From NCBI GenBank assembly GCA_902778265.1, contig CACYXI010000011.1, positions 1 through 64,000 on the forward strand: DNA of 64,000 nt, in the 5' to 3' direction. The first letter of the stretch is position 1. The number at the start of each line of letters is the position of its first letter. A model generated the notes under the pieces. The model saw only the letters and a program-made list of their open reading frames with translations. It ran no database searches and was not told the DNA's origin. Below, piece by piece: positions 1-7,149 of the stretch. Source of the DNA: an uncultured Bacteroidales bacterium. Its GTDB lineage: Bacteria > Bacteroidota > Bacteroidia > Bacteroidales > Bacteroidaceae. A program made the translations under genes and the position numbers.

Positions 1-95
1 CTAACGGACTGCCCTTTTAGGTATCGCTCCTTCAGAGCTCTTTCAACTGCGTGATATTCAATGATATATGAGTAGAGCAATTCATCGAACTCACG
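1..95. repeat. Dispersed intergenic repeat, second copy near 60475
   Basis: The opening bases contain a GGACTGCCCT word, a GGTATCGCT word, a TTCAGAGC word and then a CATCGAACTCACG-like stretch. The same words recur in the same order at about 60480-60570, and the last one also at about 54406-54425. I see no coding potential here. It looks like a dispersed non-coding repeat of this genome. Confidence 0.6.
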
Positions 96-179
96 TTAAA
101 TTATGGAGCGACATCCGTCGCGAGGAAATTTCCATTTTTTTCTTTCCAAAAGAAAATGTTTGGAGCTTACGCTCCTTGG

Positions 180-660
180 GGCTTTCAAGAAAATTTTTCG
201 CAAAGCTCAACAAGCTACGCAAGTTCTTCACGATGACCAGAAAATTTATTCCAGAAAATTATATTTTCACACAGAGACACAGAGGCACGGAGATTAATTT
301 TGAACACGGAATAAACGAAAAAAACTTTGCGTCTCTGCGTCTTTGTGTTTATATCGTTTCTGACCACAGATAGCACAGATTTATGGGATTGTCTCGCTTG
401 CGCTCGTGATTAAAATCCCTAAAATCCCCAAAATCTGTGGTCCTTAATTTTCACTCGTGCAGGTCGAAACTTTTAATTTTCACTCGTGCAGGTCGAAACT
501 TTTCGTTTGTTTCGTGAATTCCGTGTTCTGATAAAAAACTTTGCGTCTCTGCGTCTTTGCGTTTATATCATTTCTGACCACAGATTACACAGATTTATGG
601 GATTGTCTCGCTTGCGCTCGTGATTGACATCTGTGAGATCCCTGAAATCTGTGGTCATAC
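180..660. repeat. Dispersed repeat block, inverted relative to the block at 26060-26510
   Basis: The block holds low-complexity words of the 'CACAGAGACACAGAGG' and 'TTTGCGTCTCTGCG' types. It also holds two palindromic units that start with CCACAGAT and end with ATCTGTGG (about 365-443 and 578-655), each with the inner word TCTCGCTTGCGCTCGTGAT. The 26060-26510 block carries the same words in reverse order on the other strand. The fimbrillin-adhesin locus is therefore bracketed by inverted copies. The short reading frames in the block are incidental. Confidence 0.7.
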
Positions 661-835
661 TAAATTTCGGTGGTTGTGGTTATCAAAAACAATCAGTTAT
701 ATAATAAATGTGAGAGTTAGTGGTAAATTTGAGTAAACTTAGGCGAAAGACTGCGTTTTTGTAAAGTATTAATAGCAAAAAGGGGTGGAAAATTGTTAAA
801 AACGAGGGGGATTAGTGCATTTTTCTGTGATTTTC

Positions 836-867
836 TTTGGAATTTCGGGGGAAATGCGTATCTTTAC
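836..867 (+). promoter_or_regulatory. Bacteroidetes-type promoter for the first fimbrillin-like gene
   Basis: A TTTG box (836-839) is followed by a 19-nt spacer and TATCTTTAC (859-867). This matches the primary sigma factor consensus of Bacteroidetes (TTTG ... TAnnTTTG), with A in place of the usual G. It would give a 5' leader of roughly 65-70 nt before the ATG at 940. Confidence 0.65.
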
Positions 868-939
868 ACTCAGTTTCCGCCTGATTATCTCTAAAGAGAT
901 ATCTTACACTAAAAAAAACTGGAAGACCAGAATAATATA

Positions 940-2520
940 ATGCTGAAGATCCTTAGGAATACATATATCGCCATACTGGCTCTGCTCATTGTCTGCGGTT
1001 GCGCTCGCGATGAACTTACAGAGACTACACCGACGCCACAGGACGAGATAGTCTTCGCCGCTACGCCGGGAAAGGTGACTCGTGCCGGTGAGTCTTCGCT
1101 CGCGAAATATATTGAGAACTTCCGCATCTATGGTGTAAAGAGCGATAAGCTCGTCTTTGATAACTACGTGTTGTGGTATGACGAGGAAGCTACCCAAAGC
1201 AATTCGAGCAACTGGGAGTATGTGGGCTATGATCCTGTTGACAACAAGCTCCAGACTATCAAGTACTGGGACTTCTCTGCCTTCCCTTACTCTTTTTGGG
1301 CAATAGCTGGTGCCGAAAGGGGTGAGTTCATGGATATTGATGAAAGCACGGGTGATGTAAGGACATTCTCTACATACCTGACGGAGGAGAATGGTGAGAT
1401 CCCGATGCTGTATTACACCAAGCCGACCTACATTCCAACCAAGGAGAGATTCAGTGAGCCTGTCACTTTTGAGTTTATCGGTGCACATAGCCGTATTCGC
1501 TTTGCGTTCTACGAGACCGTTCCGGGCTATGCCGTGAAGGATGTGAAGTTCCATATCGGTTCTGAGACTACGCAATACACGGACTGTACGGTAAACGGCA
1601 GTTTCAATACGGTTGGTAATCTCTTACTCACATATACCAATGGCGCTACTTCTGACGTGGTTTGCGATATTACTCCTACCGAACAGGCTACTCATCATGC
1701 CTTTGGCTCGCTCAACTACACCACGGCTGCAAGTGGTAAGTTGGCTCTGAGTGGCGGCAGTAACTATCTCGGAGTGCTCAGTTCGGCTCCTACCTACGCA
1801 GGCAATCAGGCAACTCCTGGCTACTACACCAATATCCTGCCTAACGAGGACAATGCCACTCCGCTCTCCATCAAGGTTGACTATGTGCTCGAATCGCTCG
1901 ACGACTCAGGACAGGAGATAGAGATAACGGAAGCTACGGCAGTTGTTCCTGCTCAGTTCTGCCAATGGAGGTCAAACTATTCATACACTTATCTCTTCAA
2001 GATTACCGATGATAAGCTAAAACCAATATCGTTTGTAGCAGTTGGCCAGATAGAGAACACTATCAACAACGAGCAGGGAACTATCACCACGGTGGATGAA
2101 TACAGCATCACTACTCATCAGAAAGGTGATCTTGACGAGGAGGGCATAGCATACGAGTCGTCGCCATACGTTGCCGAGAGACCGATAGAGATTTCTGTTG
2201 TCAGGGGTGATGGTTCAGATACACCAGTCTTGGATGGCACTACGGATTACGTTCGAATCTATCACCAGACAACGGTTAATGAATGGGTTGTTGAGACTGG
2301 TACGTCAGAGCCTGTAACATCCATTACATATAATGCAGGTATGGCATTCTTCGAACCACAGGAAACAGGTACCTACCGAATAGAGTACTGGCGCGCTGGC
2401 GATGCGGGTTATCGTTCTGTAAAGATAGTTTCCATAGGAGCCGTACTTCATGGCACAGGCCATACAGGCACAGACCTCGGTAATGGCGGAAGTGAGAATA
2501 TGGAGATGGAGTTGGAGTAA
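940..2520 (+). CDS. Fimbrillin-like (Mfa-type) lipoprotein
   Basis: The protein has 526 residues. A short signal peptide ends in a lipobox (IVCGC), so it is expected to be exported and lipidated. About 25 residues after the cysteine comes VTRA, the R-A site at which arginine gingipains mature Porphyromonas-type fimbrillins. The body has features of the Mfa/fimbrillin-like family: F-x-I/V-Y-G near residue 65, then WEYVG, then IKYWD-x-SA followed by FWA. The expected role is a pilus stalk or tip subunit at the cell surface. It starts a four-gene series and has the clear promoter at 836. The gene at 4417 is its closest relative in the window. The family call is firm; the position of this subunit in a pilus is not known. 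Confidence 0.85.
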   Translation: MLKILRNTYIAILALLIVCGCARDELTETTPTPQDEIVFAATPGKVTRAGESSLAKYIENFRIYGVKSDKLVFDNYVLWYDEEATQSNSSNWEYVGYDPVDNKLQTIKYWDFSAFPYSFWAIAGAERGEFMDIDESTGDVRTFSTYLTEENGEIPMLYYTKPTYIPTKERFSEPVTFEFIGAHSRIRFAFYETVPGYAVKDVKFHIGSETTQYTDCTVNGSFNTVGNLLLTYTNGATSDVVCDITPTEQATHHAFGSLNYTTAASGKLALSGGSNYLGVLSSAPTYAGNQATPGYYTNILPNEDNATPLSIKVDYVLESLDDSGQEIEITEATAVVPAQFCQWRSNYSYTYLFKITDDKLKPISFVAVGQIENTINNEQGTITTVDEYSITTHQKGDLDEEGIAYESSPYVAERPIEISVVRGDGSDTPVLDGTTDYVRIYHQTTVNEWVVETGTSEPVTSITYNAGMAFFEPQETGTYRIEYWRAGDAGYRSVKIVSIGAVLHGTGHTGTDLGNGGSENMEMELE

Positions 2521-2533
2521 GAGTAAGAGGCCT

Positions 2534-2609
2534 GGCCTCTCCCCCCGCCCTGAAACATACTCCGATATTATCAATATCGGACTTCCCCCGTAGGGAGGGA
2601 GCCGGTAGG
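2534..2609. repeat. GC-rich hairpin repeat, intergenic copy 1
   Basis: The repeat contains GGCCTCTCCCCCCGCCCT (2534-2551), a small perfect hairpin with arms CCGATATT/AATATCGG (2562-2580), and a CCCCCGTAGGGAGGGAGCCGG-like tail (2585-2605). An inverted copy of its outer parts lies inside the next gene at 2722-2761, with 18 perfectly complementary bases (2534-2551 against 2744-2761). The start codon at 2647 falls in the loop. Other copies lie at 5667-5742 and 42452-42498. Confidence 0.85.
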
Positions 2610-2646
2610 CTAAAAGGCTCTCGCTAAAATCTAAGCACTAAACAAA

Positions 2647-3813
2647 ATGAGAAAGATAACACTACATAAAAATAGTTTTAAGAACTATGGCCTATGGCAT
2701 TTGGGAACTTCCCTTCTGCGCACCGGCTCCCTCCCTACGGGGGAGGGCGGGGGGAGAGGCCGTGTTTTGGGTTTTCTCTTCCTTCTCCTCCTGTCTGCTT
2801 GCACCTCTTCTAATGATATAGAGGAAATCGTGGGTGAGGATAGCGCTTTCTATTTGGAGGCATCGGCTATGCTTGGTGAGGAAACCTCTTCTGCAAAGAC
2901 TACTCGCGCCCATTGGAACGAAGATAATAAGTTTGAGTGGGATAATAGTCAGAATGAGATGGTGGTGATAGTTAAGAAATCATCTTCTGGAGCTATCATT
3001 CCTTGGGGAACGAACAAAAGCTGTACGGCAAAGGTGAAGAATATCACCACAGAGGATGACTATGAGAGCATAGCTTCCATAACCTCCAATTCGGGAATCC
3101 TGAAGACAGAGATACGGGAGATGACCGTTGGGCAGACACCAGTCTATTTCTTCTCGCCAATCCTTTCTTCTGAAAATGAAAGCACGATTTCTGCTGATGG
3201 AGTAGTTACTCTCAAGCTTCCTTCTTCGTTCGCGCAAGATGCGACACCAAGTATGGAGGATTTCAAGAATTACACCTATATAAAAGGTGAATCGACCATA
3301 TCAGAGATCAATAATGGTAAGTTACAGGCGGCACCAACACGATTCACGGCTCTGCCAGCGGTTATTCGCTTTGCCGTTACCAATGACAGAGGTGAGAGTG
3401 TAAAGATAAACAGCATTACGGTGACTGTTCCTGGTGGTGAAACGGGTGGATTCCCAAAGACGATGACCTGGACACCTGGTAGTTCAACAGAGCCGACCTT
3501 AGTTTCATCGGCAAGTGATCCAGAAGGTCTTTACACTACGTTGACTGCGAATATGGGAAGTGGATATACCCTGGCTGCAAGGGAAACCGCTGGGGCTTCA
3601 GCCAACTTCTATGCGTTCCTCTTTCCTTCTACATTCTCGGGTGCCAGATTAACCCTGACTGGTGAGGATGGTTTTAATGAGTCGTTCACTTACCATTGCG
3701 ATATTCCAGAAAAGACCTTTGTAAGTAATCGCATCTATACCTGGAATCTCACGGTGGAGGACAATTTCCTAAGAATGAGATTCTATGAGGAAGAAGGGCT
3801 GTTCCAGTGGTAA
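2647..3813 (+). CDS. Fimbrillin-like lipoprotein with repeat-derived signal peptide n-region
   Basis: The protein has 388 residues. The N-terminus is unusual: about 40 residues precede the hydrophobic core and the lipobox LLSAC, with the cysteine at residue 52. Residues 26-39 (TGSLPTGEGGGRGR) are encoded by an inverted copy of the GC-rich intergenic repeat. The first 17 residues match the start of the gene at 5780, which supports this ATG. An in-frame TTG just before the hydrophobic core is an alternative start. TTRA after the lipobox and the beta-rich body fit the fimbrillin-like family. It probably forms one transcript with 940, because only the repeat lies between them. Confidence 0.75.
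   Translation: MRKITLHKNSFKNYGLWHLGTSLLRTGSLPTGEGGGRGRVLGFLFLLLLSACTSSNDIEEIVGEDSAFYLEASAMLGEETSSAKTTRAHWNEDNKFEWDNSQNEMVVIVKKSSSGAIIPWGTNKSCTAKVKNITTEDDYESIASITSNSGILKTEIREMTVGQTPVYFFSPILSSENESTISADGVVTLKLPSSFAQDATPSMEDFKNYTYIKGESTISEINNGKLQAAPTRFTALPAVIRFAVTNDRGESVKINSITVTVPGGETGGFPKTMTWTPGSSTEPTLVSSASDPEGLYTTLTANMGSGYTLAARETAGASANFYAFLFPSTFSGARLTLTGEDGFNESFTYHCDIPEKTFVSNRIYTWNLTVEDNFLRMRFYEEEGLFQW
2722..2761. repeat. Inverted copy of the GC-rich repeat inside a coding region
   Basis: The reading frame of the 2647 gene passes through this copy and reads it as TGSLPTGEGGGRGR. Together with 2534-2609 it could form a long RNA stem around the start codon. Confidence 0.85.
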
Positions 3814-3925
3814 TAATGGTATTAAGTACTAATTACAAAGTACTAATTACCTATATACTAATTATCAAGTACGAAGTACTAATTACATAGTTACTCTTTT
3901 CGGTAATATGGTTATCCGCAATCAC

Positions 3926-4125
3926 TCGATAGCGCCCCGAAGGGGCAATGAGCTATTAGCCCAGGGCAACGCCCTGTGGTTTCGTTGTCAATAGTTTTTC
4001 GCCCTGTAAGGGCAAAAGCTCTAAAATGGGGTAATGCTTTTGCCCTTTCAGGGCGCACGAACTTGGTCGTCATACCTAGGGCGATGCCCTAGGCTGTTAG
4101 CTTTTTAGCCTTTCAGGCTGCCTAT
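3926..4125. repeat. REP-like multi-hairpin block, copy 1
   Basis: The block is a series of short GC-rich palindromes: GCGCCCCGAAGGGGC, then CAGGGCAACGCCCTG, then CGCCCTGTAAGGGC, then a CCTAGGGCGATGCCCTAGG-like unit, then an AGCCTTTCAGGCT unit. The block at 46840-47040 has the same order and similar spacers, and 27215-27412 is a looser relative. No REP-associated transposase is in the window. The stretch before it (3814-3900) is an AT-rich array of 'AAGTACTAATTA' words. Confidence 0.75.
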
Positions 4126-4180
4126 CTGGTAAATGCGCAGATAAAAGCAAAACAGGTAATTTAAGTGACGGTTCAAAATA

Positions 4181-4401
4181 TCTTATATTTATCAAGAATT
4201 TGAGAATTAGAGATCTTTGAATTAATGAGAAAAAGAGAAGAATTGCTACTTGCGTAGCATTGGTAATAGTAGTGAGTGGCAAAAGCGCAAGCGACATTTC
4301 TCTAATTCGCTTAAAATTCAAAAGAAAAAACTTCTCAAATTACTTCCCTGCGGTCAGTGGGTCTTCGACAAATCTCTCTAATTCTTGATTATATAAATAA
4401 A
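4181..4401. mobile_element. MITE-like element with terminal inverted repeats, copy 1
   Basis: The ends are inverted repeats built on TATCAAGAATT...GAGAATTAGAGA on the left and TCTCTAATTCTTGAT on the right. A related element lies in opposite orientation at 54081-54290. Both share the interior word GCTACTTGCGTAGCATTGG, with the same flanking order. It has no coding capacity. The right end is about 15 bp before the start of the next fimbrillin gene. Confidence 0.65.
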
Positions 4402-4416
4402 TTTGATTACATATTT

Positions 4417-5655
4417 ATGGGAAGATATATATTAAATATAATGTGGCTTCCGCTGATGCTCCTTACGTTTGTGGGATGCACGAAGGAAGATGATGACAAC
4501 GTTTCTGCCAAGAGGTTGCCAATCACCTTCTCATGCTATGATGGTGGGGCTGCAACACGTAACGAAGAGGTGAACCTGAGTGAGTTTATCACCGATTTCA
4601 AGGTGTATGGCGTGAATGGTGATATAAGCGGTAGTGGTAGTGATGCTGTTTTCGTAAAGAAGAACACCGTGTTTCCTAACTATCAGGTTTGGCATACGGA
4701 GGGTATGGCGAATACCACTTCTACCAATACATCTAACTGGGAGTATGTGGGAACTGTGGGTACTGAGGAGCAGACCATAAAGTACTGGGATGAGAAGCAC
4801 GACGGTCATTACTTTTGGGCTATCGGCGATTTCTCAAAGAATGGTGACTATAACTATACCGAGAGCACGCTTCCCGATCCTTATGTGATGGAGGTGGGTA
4901 ATCTAACGCAAGAGGATGTGCAGGATGATAGGCGATGTCTGTATTTCACCAGACCGAAGTATGTGCCAAAGAGTGAATATGGGCAGGCTGTCAAGCTAAC
5001 CTTCATGCGCTATTGCTCACGAATCCGCATCGGTTTCTATGAGGATATTGTTCAGCATAATGAAGGTAGTAAACTGCTGAATGTTCTTGAAGTGAAATTC
5101 TATAATGTGAAGTCTGACGGCACATTCAATACCAATGAGCAGCCTACTACGAATGTCAATATTAAAGGTGATTTCGTTAATAGTGGTAAGGTTAGGCTGA
5201 CATATACCAATGCCTCTTTCAAGGGTGGGTCGGATGATGTTGCTACCGAGACGATTCCTGCGGAGGATGGCACGGCTAACAGCATGAATTTCGGAGTGCT
5301 GAATATTGCAGGAACTCAGAGCGGTGTCCTTCCAACCTCATCGTCACAGGCTTTGTTCACCACTACTGGTAGTGGAGATCAATATACTAAGGTGATGCCA
5401 TACAATAACGAGGCGGGATTGACTCTTCAATGTGACATCCTGGTTCGTAATAACCAGAACAAGTCGCAATATACTCAGCAGAATGTAATGGCATCAATAC
5501 CTGCGCACTATACTGACTGGAAACCGAATCAGTCATATACCTATATCTTCAAGATCGTCACATCGCCCGATGGAGCTACAATCGTCCTGTCTAACGTGTC
5601 GGTAGAGAGCTGGGAGAGTGATGGCGAGGTAGAAGCGGAGTGGCATAATTGGTAG
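4417..5655 (+). CDS. Fimbrillin-like (Mfa-type) lipoprotein, paralogue of 940
   Basis: The protein has 412 residues from the ATG at 4417. A longer frame opens at 4357, but its first 20 residues lie in the MITE-like element and are rejected. The signal peptide ends in lipobox TFVGC. ATRNEE follows, then FKVYG, WEYVG and IKYWDEK with FWAIGD, the same order as in the 940 protein. A CSRIRIGFYED motif near residue 200 parallels HSRIRFAFYET in 940. The expected function is a surface fimbrial subunit. With the 5780 gene it repeats the arrangement of 940 plus 2647, which suggests duplication of a two-gene unit. Confidence 0.82.
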   Translation: MGRYILNIMWLPLMLLTFVGCTKEDDDNVSAKRLPITFSCYDGGAATRNEEVNLSEFITDFKVYGVNGDISGSGSDAVFVKKNTVFPNYQVWHTEGMANTTSTNTSNWEYVGTVGTEEQTIKYWDEKHDGHYFWAIGDFSKNGDYNYTESTLPDPYVMEVGNLTQEDVQDDRRCLYFTRPKYVPKSEYGQAVKLTFMRYCSRIRIGFYEDIVQHNEGSKLLNVLEVKFYNVKSDGTFNTNEQPTTNVNIKGDFVNSGKVRLTYTNASFKGGSDDVATETIPAEDGTANSMNFGVLNIAGTQSGVLPTSSSQALFTTTGSGDQYTKVMPYNNEAGLTLQCDILVRNNQNKSQYTQQNVMASIPAHYTDWKPNQSYTYIFKIVTSPDGATIVLSNVSVESWESDGEVEAEWHNW

Positions 5656-5666
5656 AGGAACGGCAC

Positions 5667-5742
5667 GGCCTCTCCCCCCGCCCTGACACATACTCCGATA
5701 TTATCAATATCGGACTTCCCCCGTAGGGAGGGAGCCGGTAGG
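5667..5742. repeat. GC-rich hairpin repeat, intergenic copy 2
   Basis: This is the same repeat as 2534-2609: the 18-base GGCCTCTCC... head at 5667-5684, the CCGATATT/AATATCGG hairpin, and the CCCCCGTAGGGAGGG tail. The inverted partner is inside the next gene (5858-5930). Confidence 0.85.
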
Positions 5743-5779
5743 CGGAGGGGAAACCTGAATTTTTTAAAAATTGAACAGA

Positions 5780-6961
5780 ATGAGAAAAATAACACTACAT
5801 AATAAAAATAGTTTTAAGAACTATGGCCTTTGGCGTTGGGTAACTTCCCTTCCGCACACCGGCTCCTTGACACATACTCCGATGTTATCAACATCGGACT
5901 TCCCTACGGGGGAGGGCGGGGGGAGAGGCCGCTTTTCTCTTTTCTTTCTTTCTTTTTGTATTTTTTTTATCTCCTGCTCCAAAGACAGCGCTGATGACTA
6001 TGCTGATGAGCATGAGGTAAGGTACGGAGTAGGCTTTGTTGATGTCTGGAAGGAAGGCGACTTCAATGCCAATAAGGCAAAGGCGGTTACTCGTGGTGAG
6101 CTGCAAAGGCTTGATCCTCCTACCATACCTAATCTATATAAGGTGTTTGTAGAGGCAACGGAGATCGCTGCTCCGTCAGAAAAACTGAACCTGACGTTGG
6201 TAAACAAGGCTAAGGATGGAAAGCTCAATCAGAAGAGTGTTACCGAATTTGATATAACTCCTTGGAAGGTAATCACAGAGACGAACTATACCTTATATAA
6301 TTATGAGGCAAGAACGGTGATTCCAGAAGATGGTTTTACGGACGAGACCAATTATAATAATGTATGGGGTGATGGTACGATTCCTTTGTTTGGCGATAAG
6401 GACTATCTCTCAGGTACAGGTGACACGCATGAGGAACTCAGAGTATATTTCCCGTTGAAGCATAACACGGTGCTTGTACGCTTCATTCTTGGAGTGAGCA
6501 GCGATGTAGATGCTATCAGAACCATTAAACTTACAAGTCTGAAGATATATAAGAGCATAGGCTTGGGAGTAGATGAAAAGCCTACCTTTGACAAGACAGT
6601 TGAGGCATCGGTGATAGCTTCGGCTACTCCAACTGCTCCTGATGATGAACTTACAGCCTTAGGACGTGAGTATGTTAGGTTTCATGTGAATCCTAATTCC
6701 GCAGAACTCTTTGAGACTGTTGATGATAAAGAGGTTGAGAAAGAATGGCTCAGAACTGTATTGATAGTTGCTGAGTATGATGTATATGATAAGAATGGTC
6801 AGATTACTCGAAGGGGTTGTACTGCCCAGAATACCCTCGCACTTGGTTTCACGTCTAAGGAAAAGGGTAAGTATTTTGACATATATGCTACCGTAAAGCC
6901 AGATTTCCTCTACGTACTCAGCGACGGAGATAAGGAAATGGCGGATGTGGTGCTGAGGTAA
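5780..6961 (+). CDS. Fimbrillin-like lipoprotein with repeat-derived signal peptide n-region, paralogue of 2647
   Basis: The protein has 393 residues when started at 5780, the ATG that matches MRKITLH of the 2647 gene; the frame is open from an ATG nine bases earlier. About 50 residues precede the hydrophobic core, and the lipobox FFISC puts the cysteine at residue 66. Residues 27-51 are encoded by a copy of the GC-rich repeat, including its small central hairpin (THTPMLSTSDF). VTRGEL after the lipobox resembles the fimbrillin maturation site. The rest is beta-rich with no catalytic motif. It is probably the accessory subunit paired with 4417. The family assignment is less certain than for 940 and 4417. 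Confidence 0.7.
   Translation: MRKITLHNKNSFKNYGLWRWVTSLPHTGSLTHTPMLSTSDFPTGEGGGRGRFSLFFLSFCIFFISCSKDSADDYADEHEVRYGVGFVDVWKEGDFNANKAKAVTRGELQRLDPPTIPNLYKVFVEATEIAAPSEKLNLTLVNKAKDGKLNQKSVTEFDITPWKVITETNYTLYNYEARTVIPEDGFTDETNYNNVWGDGTIPLFGDKDYLSGTGDTHEELRVYFPLKHNTVLVRFILGVSSDVDAIRTIKLTSLKIYKSIGLGVDEKPTFDKTVEASVIASATPTAPDDELTALGREYVRFHVNPNSAELFETVDDKEVEKEWLRTVLIVAEYDVYDKNGQITRRGCTAQNTLALGFTSKEKGKYFDIYATVKPDFLYVLSDGDKEMADVVLR
5858..5930. repeat. GC-rich repeat copy inside a coding region
   Basis: The copy runs from ACCGGCTCC to GGGGGGAGAGGCC within the 5780 gene and is read in frame. The outer parts are inverted relative to 5667-5742 and the inner hairpin is retained. The start codon at 5780 lies between the two inverted copies, as in the first gene pair. 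Confidence 0.82.
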
Positions 6962-7149
6962 GAAAGTGAAGAGTGAAAAGTGAAGAGTGAAGAATTTAAG
7001 TTACAATAACCACTAATCTTTAATCCATTAAACTCTAACCCAAAATCACTAAACCCTAATCTCTAAACTCTAATCACTAAACTCCAACCTTTAACCTTTA
7101 AACCCAAATTTTCCCCTTTCGGGGTTCATAACTTGAAAGATCTAATGAA
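6962..7149. repeat. Low-complexity spacer with CTAAACTCTAATCA-type words
   Basis: A run of GAAGAGTGAA words is followed by loosely repeated 'CACTAAACTCTAAT' and 'CTTTAACCTTTAAA' units. There is then a short CCCC-TTTC-GGGG hairpin (about 7113-7124) just before the adhesin gene. I see no clear promoter match. Confidence 0.5.

Noticed and set aside
68..373. A 101-codon frame at the left end
   Set aside because: It runs through dispersed repeat words and has no domain, start context or conservation that I can see.
904..1575. A 223-codon minus-strand frame opposite the first fimbrillin gene
   Set aside because: It is antisense to a well supported gene, with no motif or promoter.
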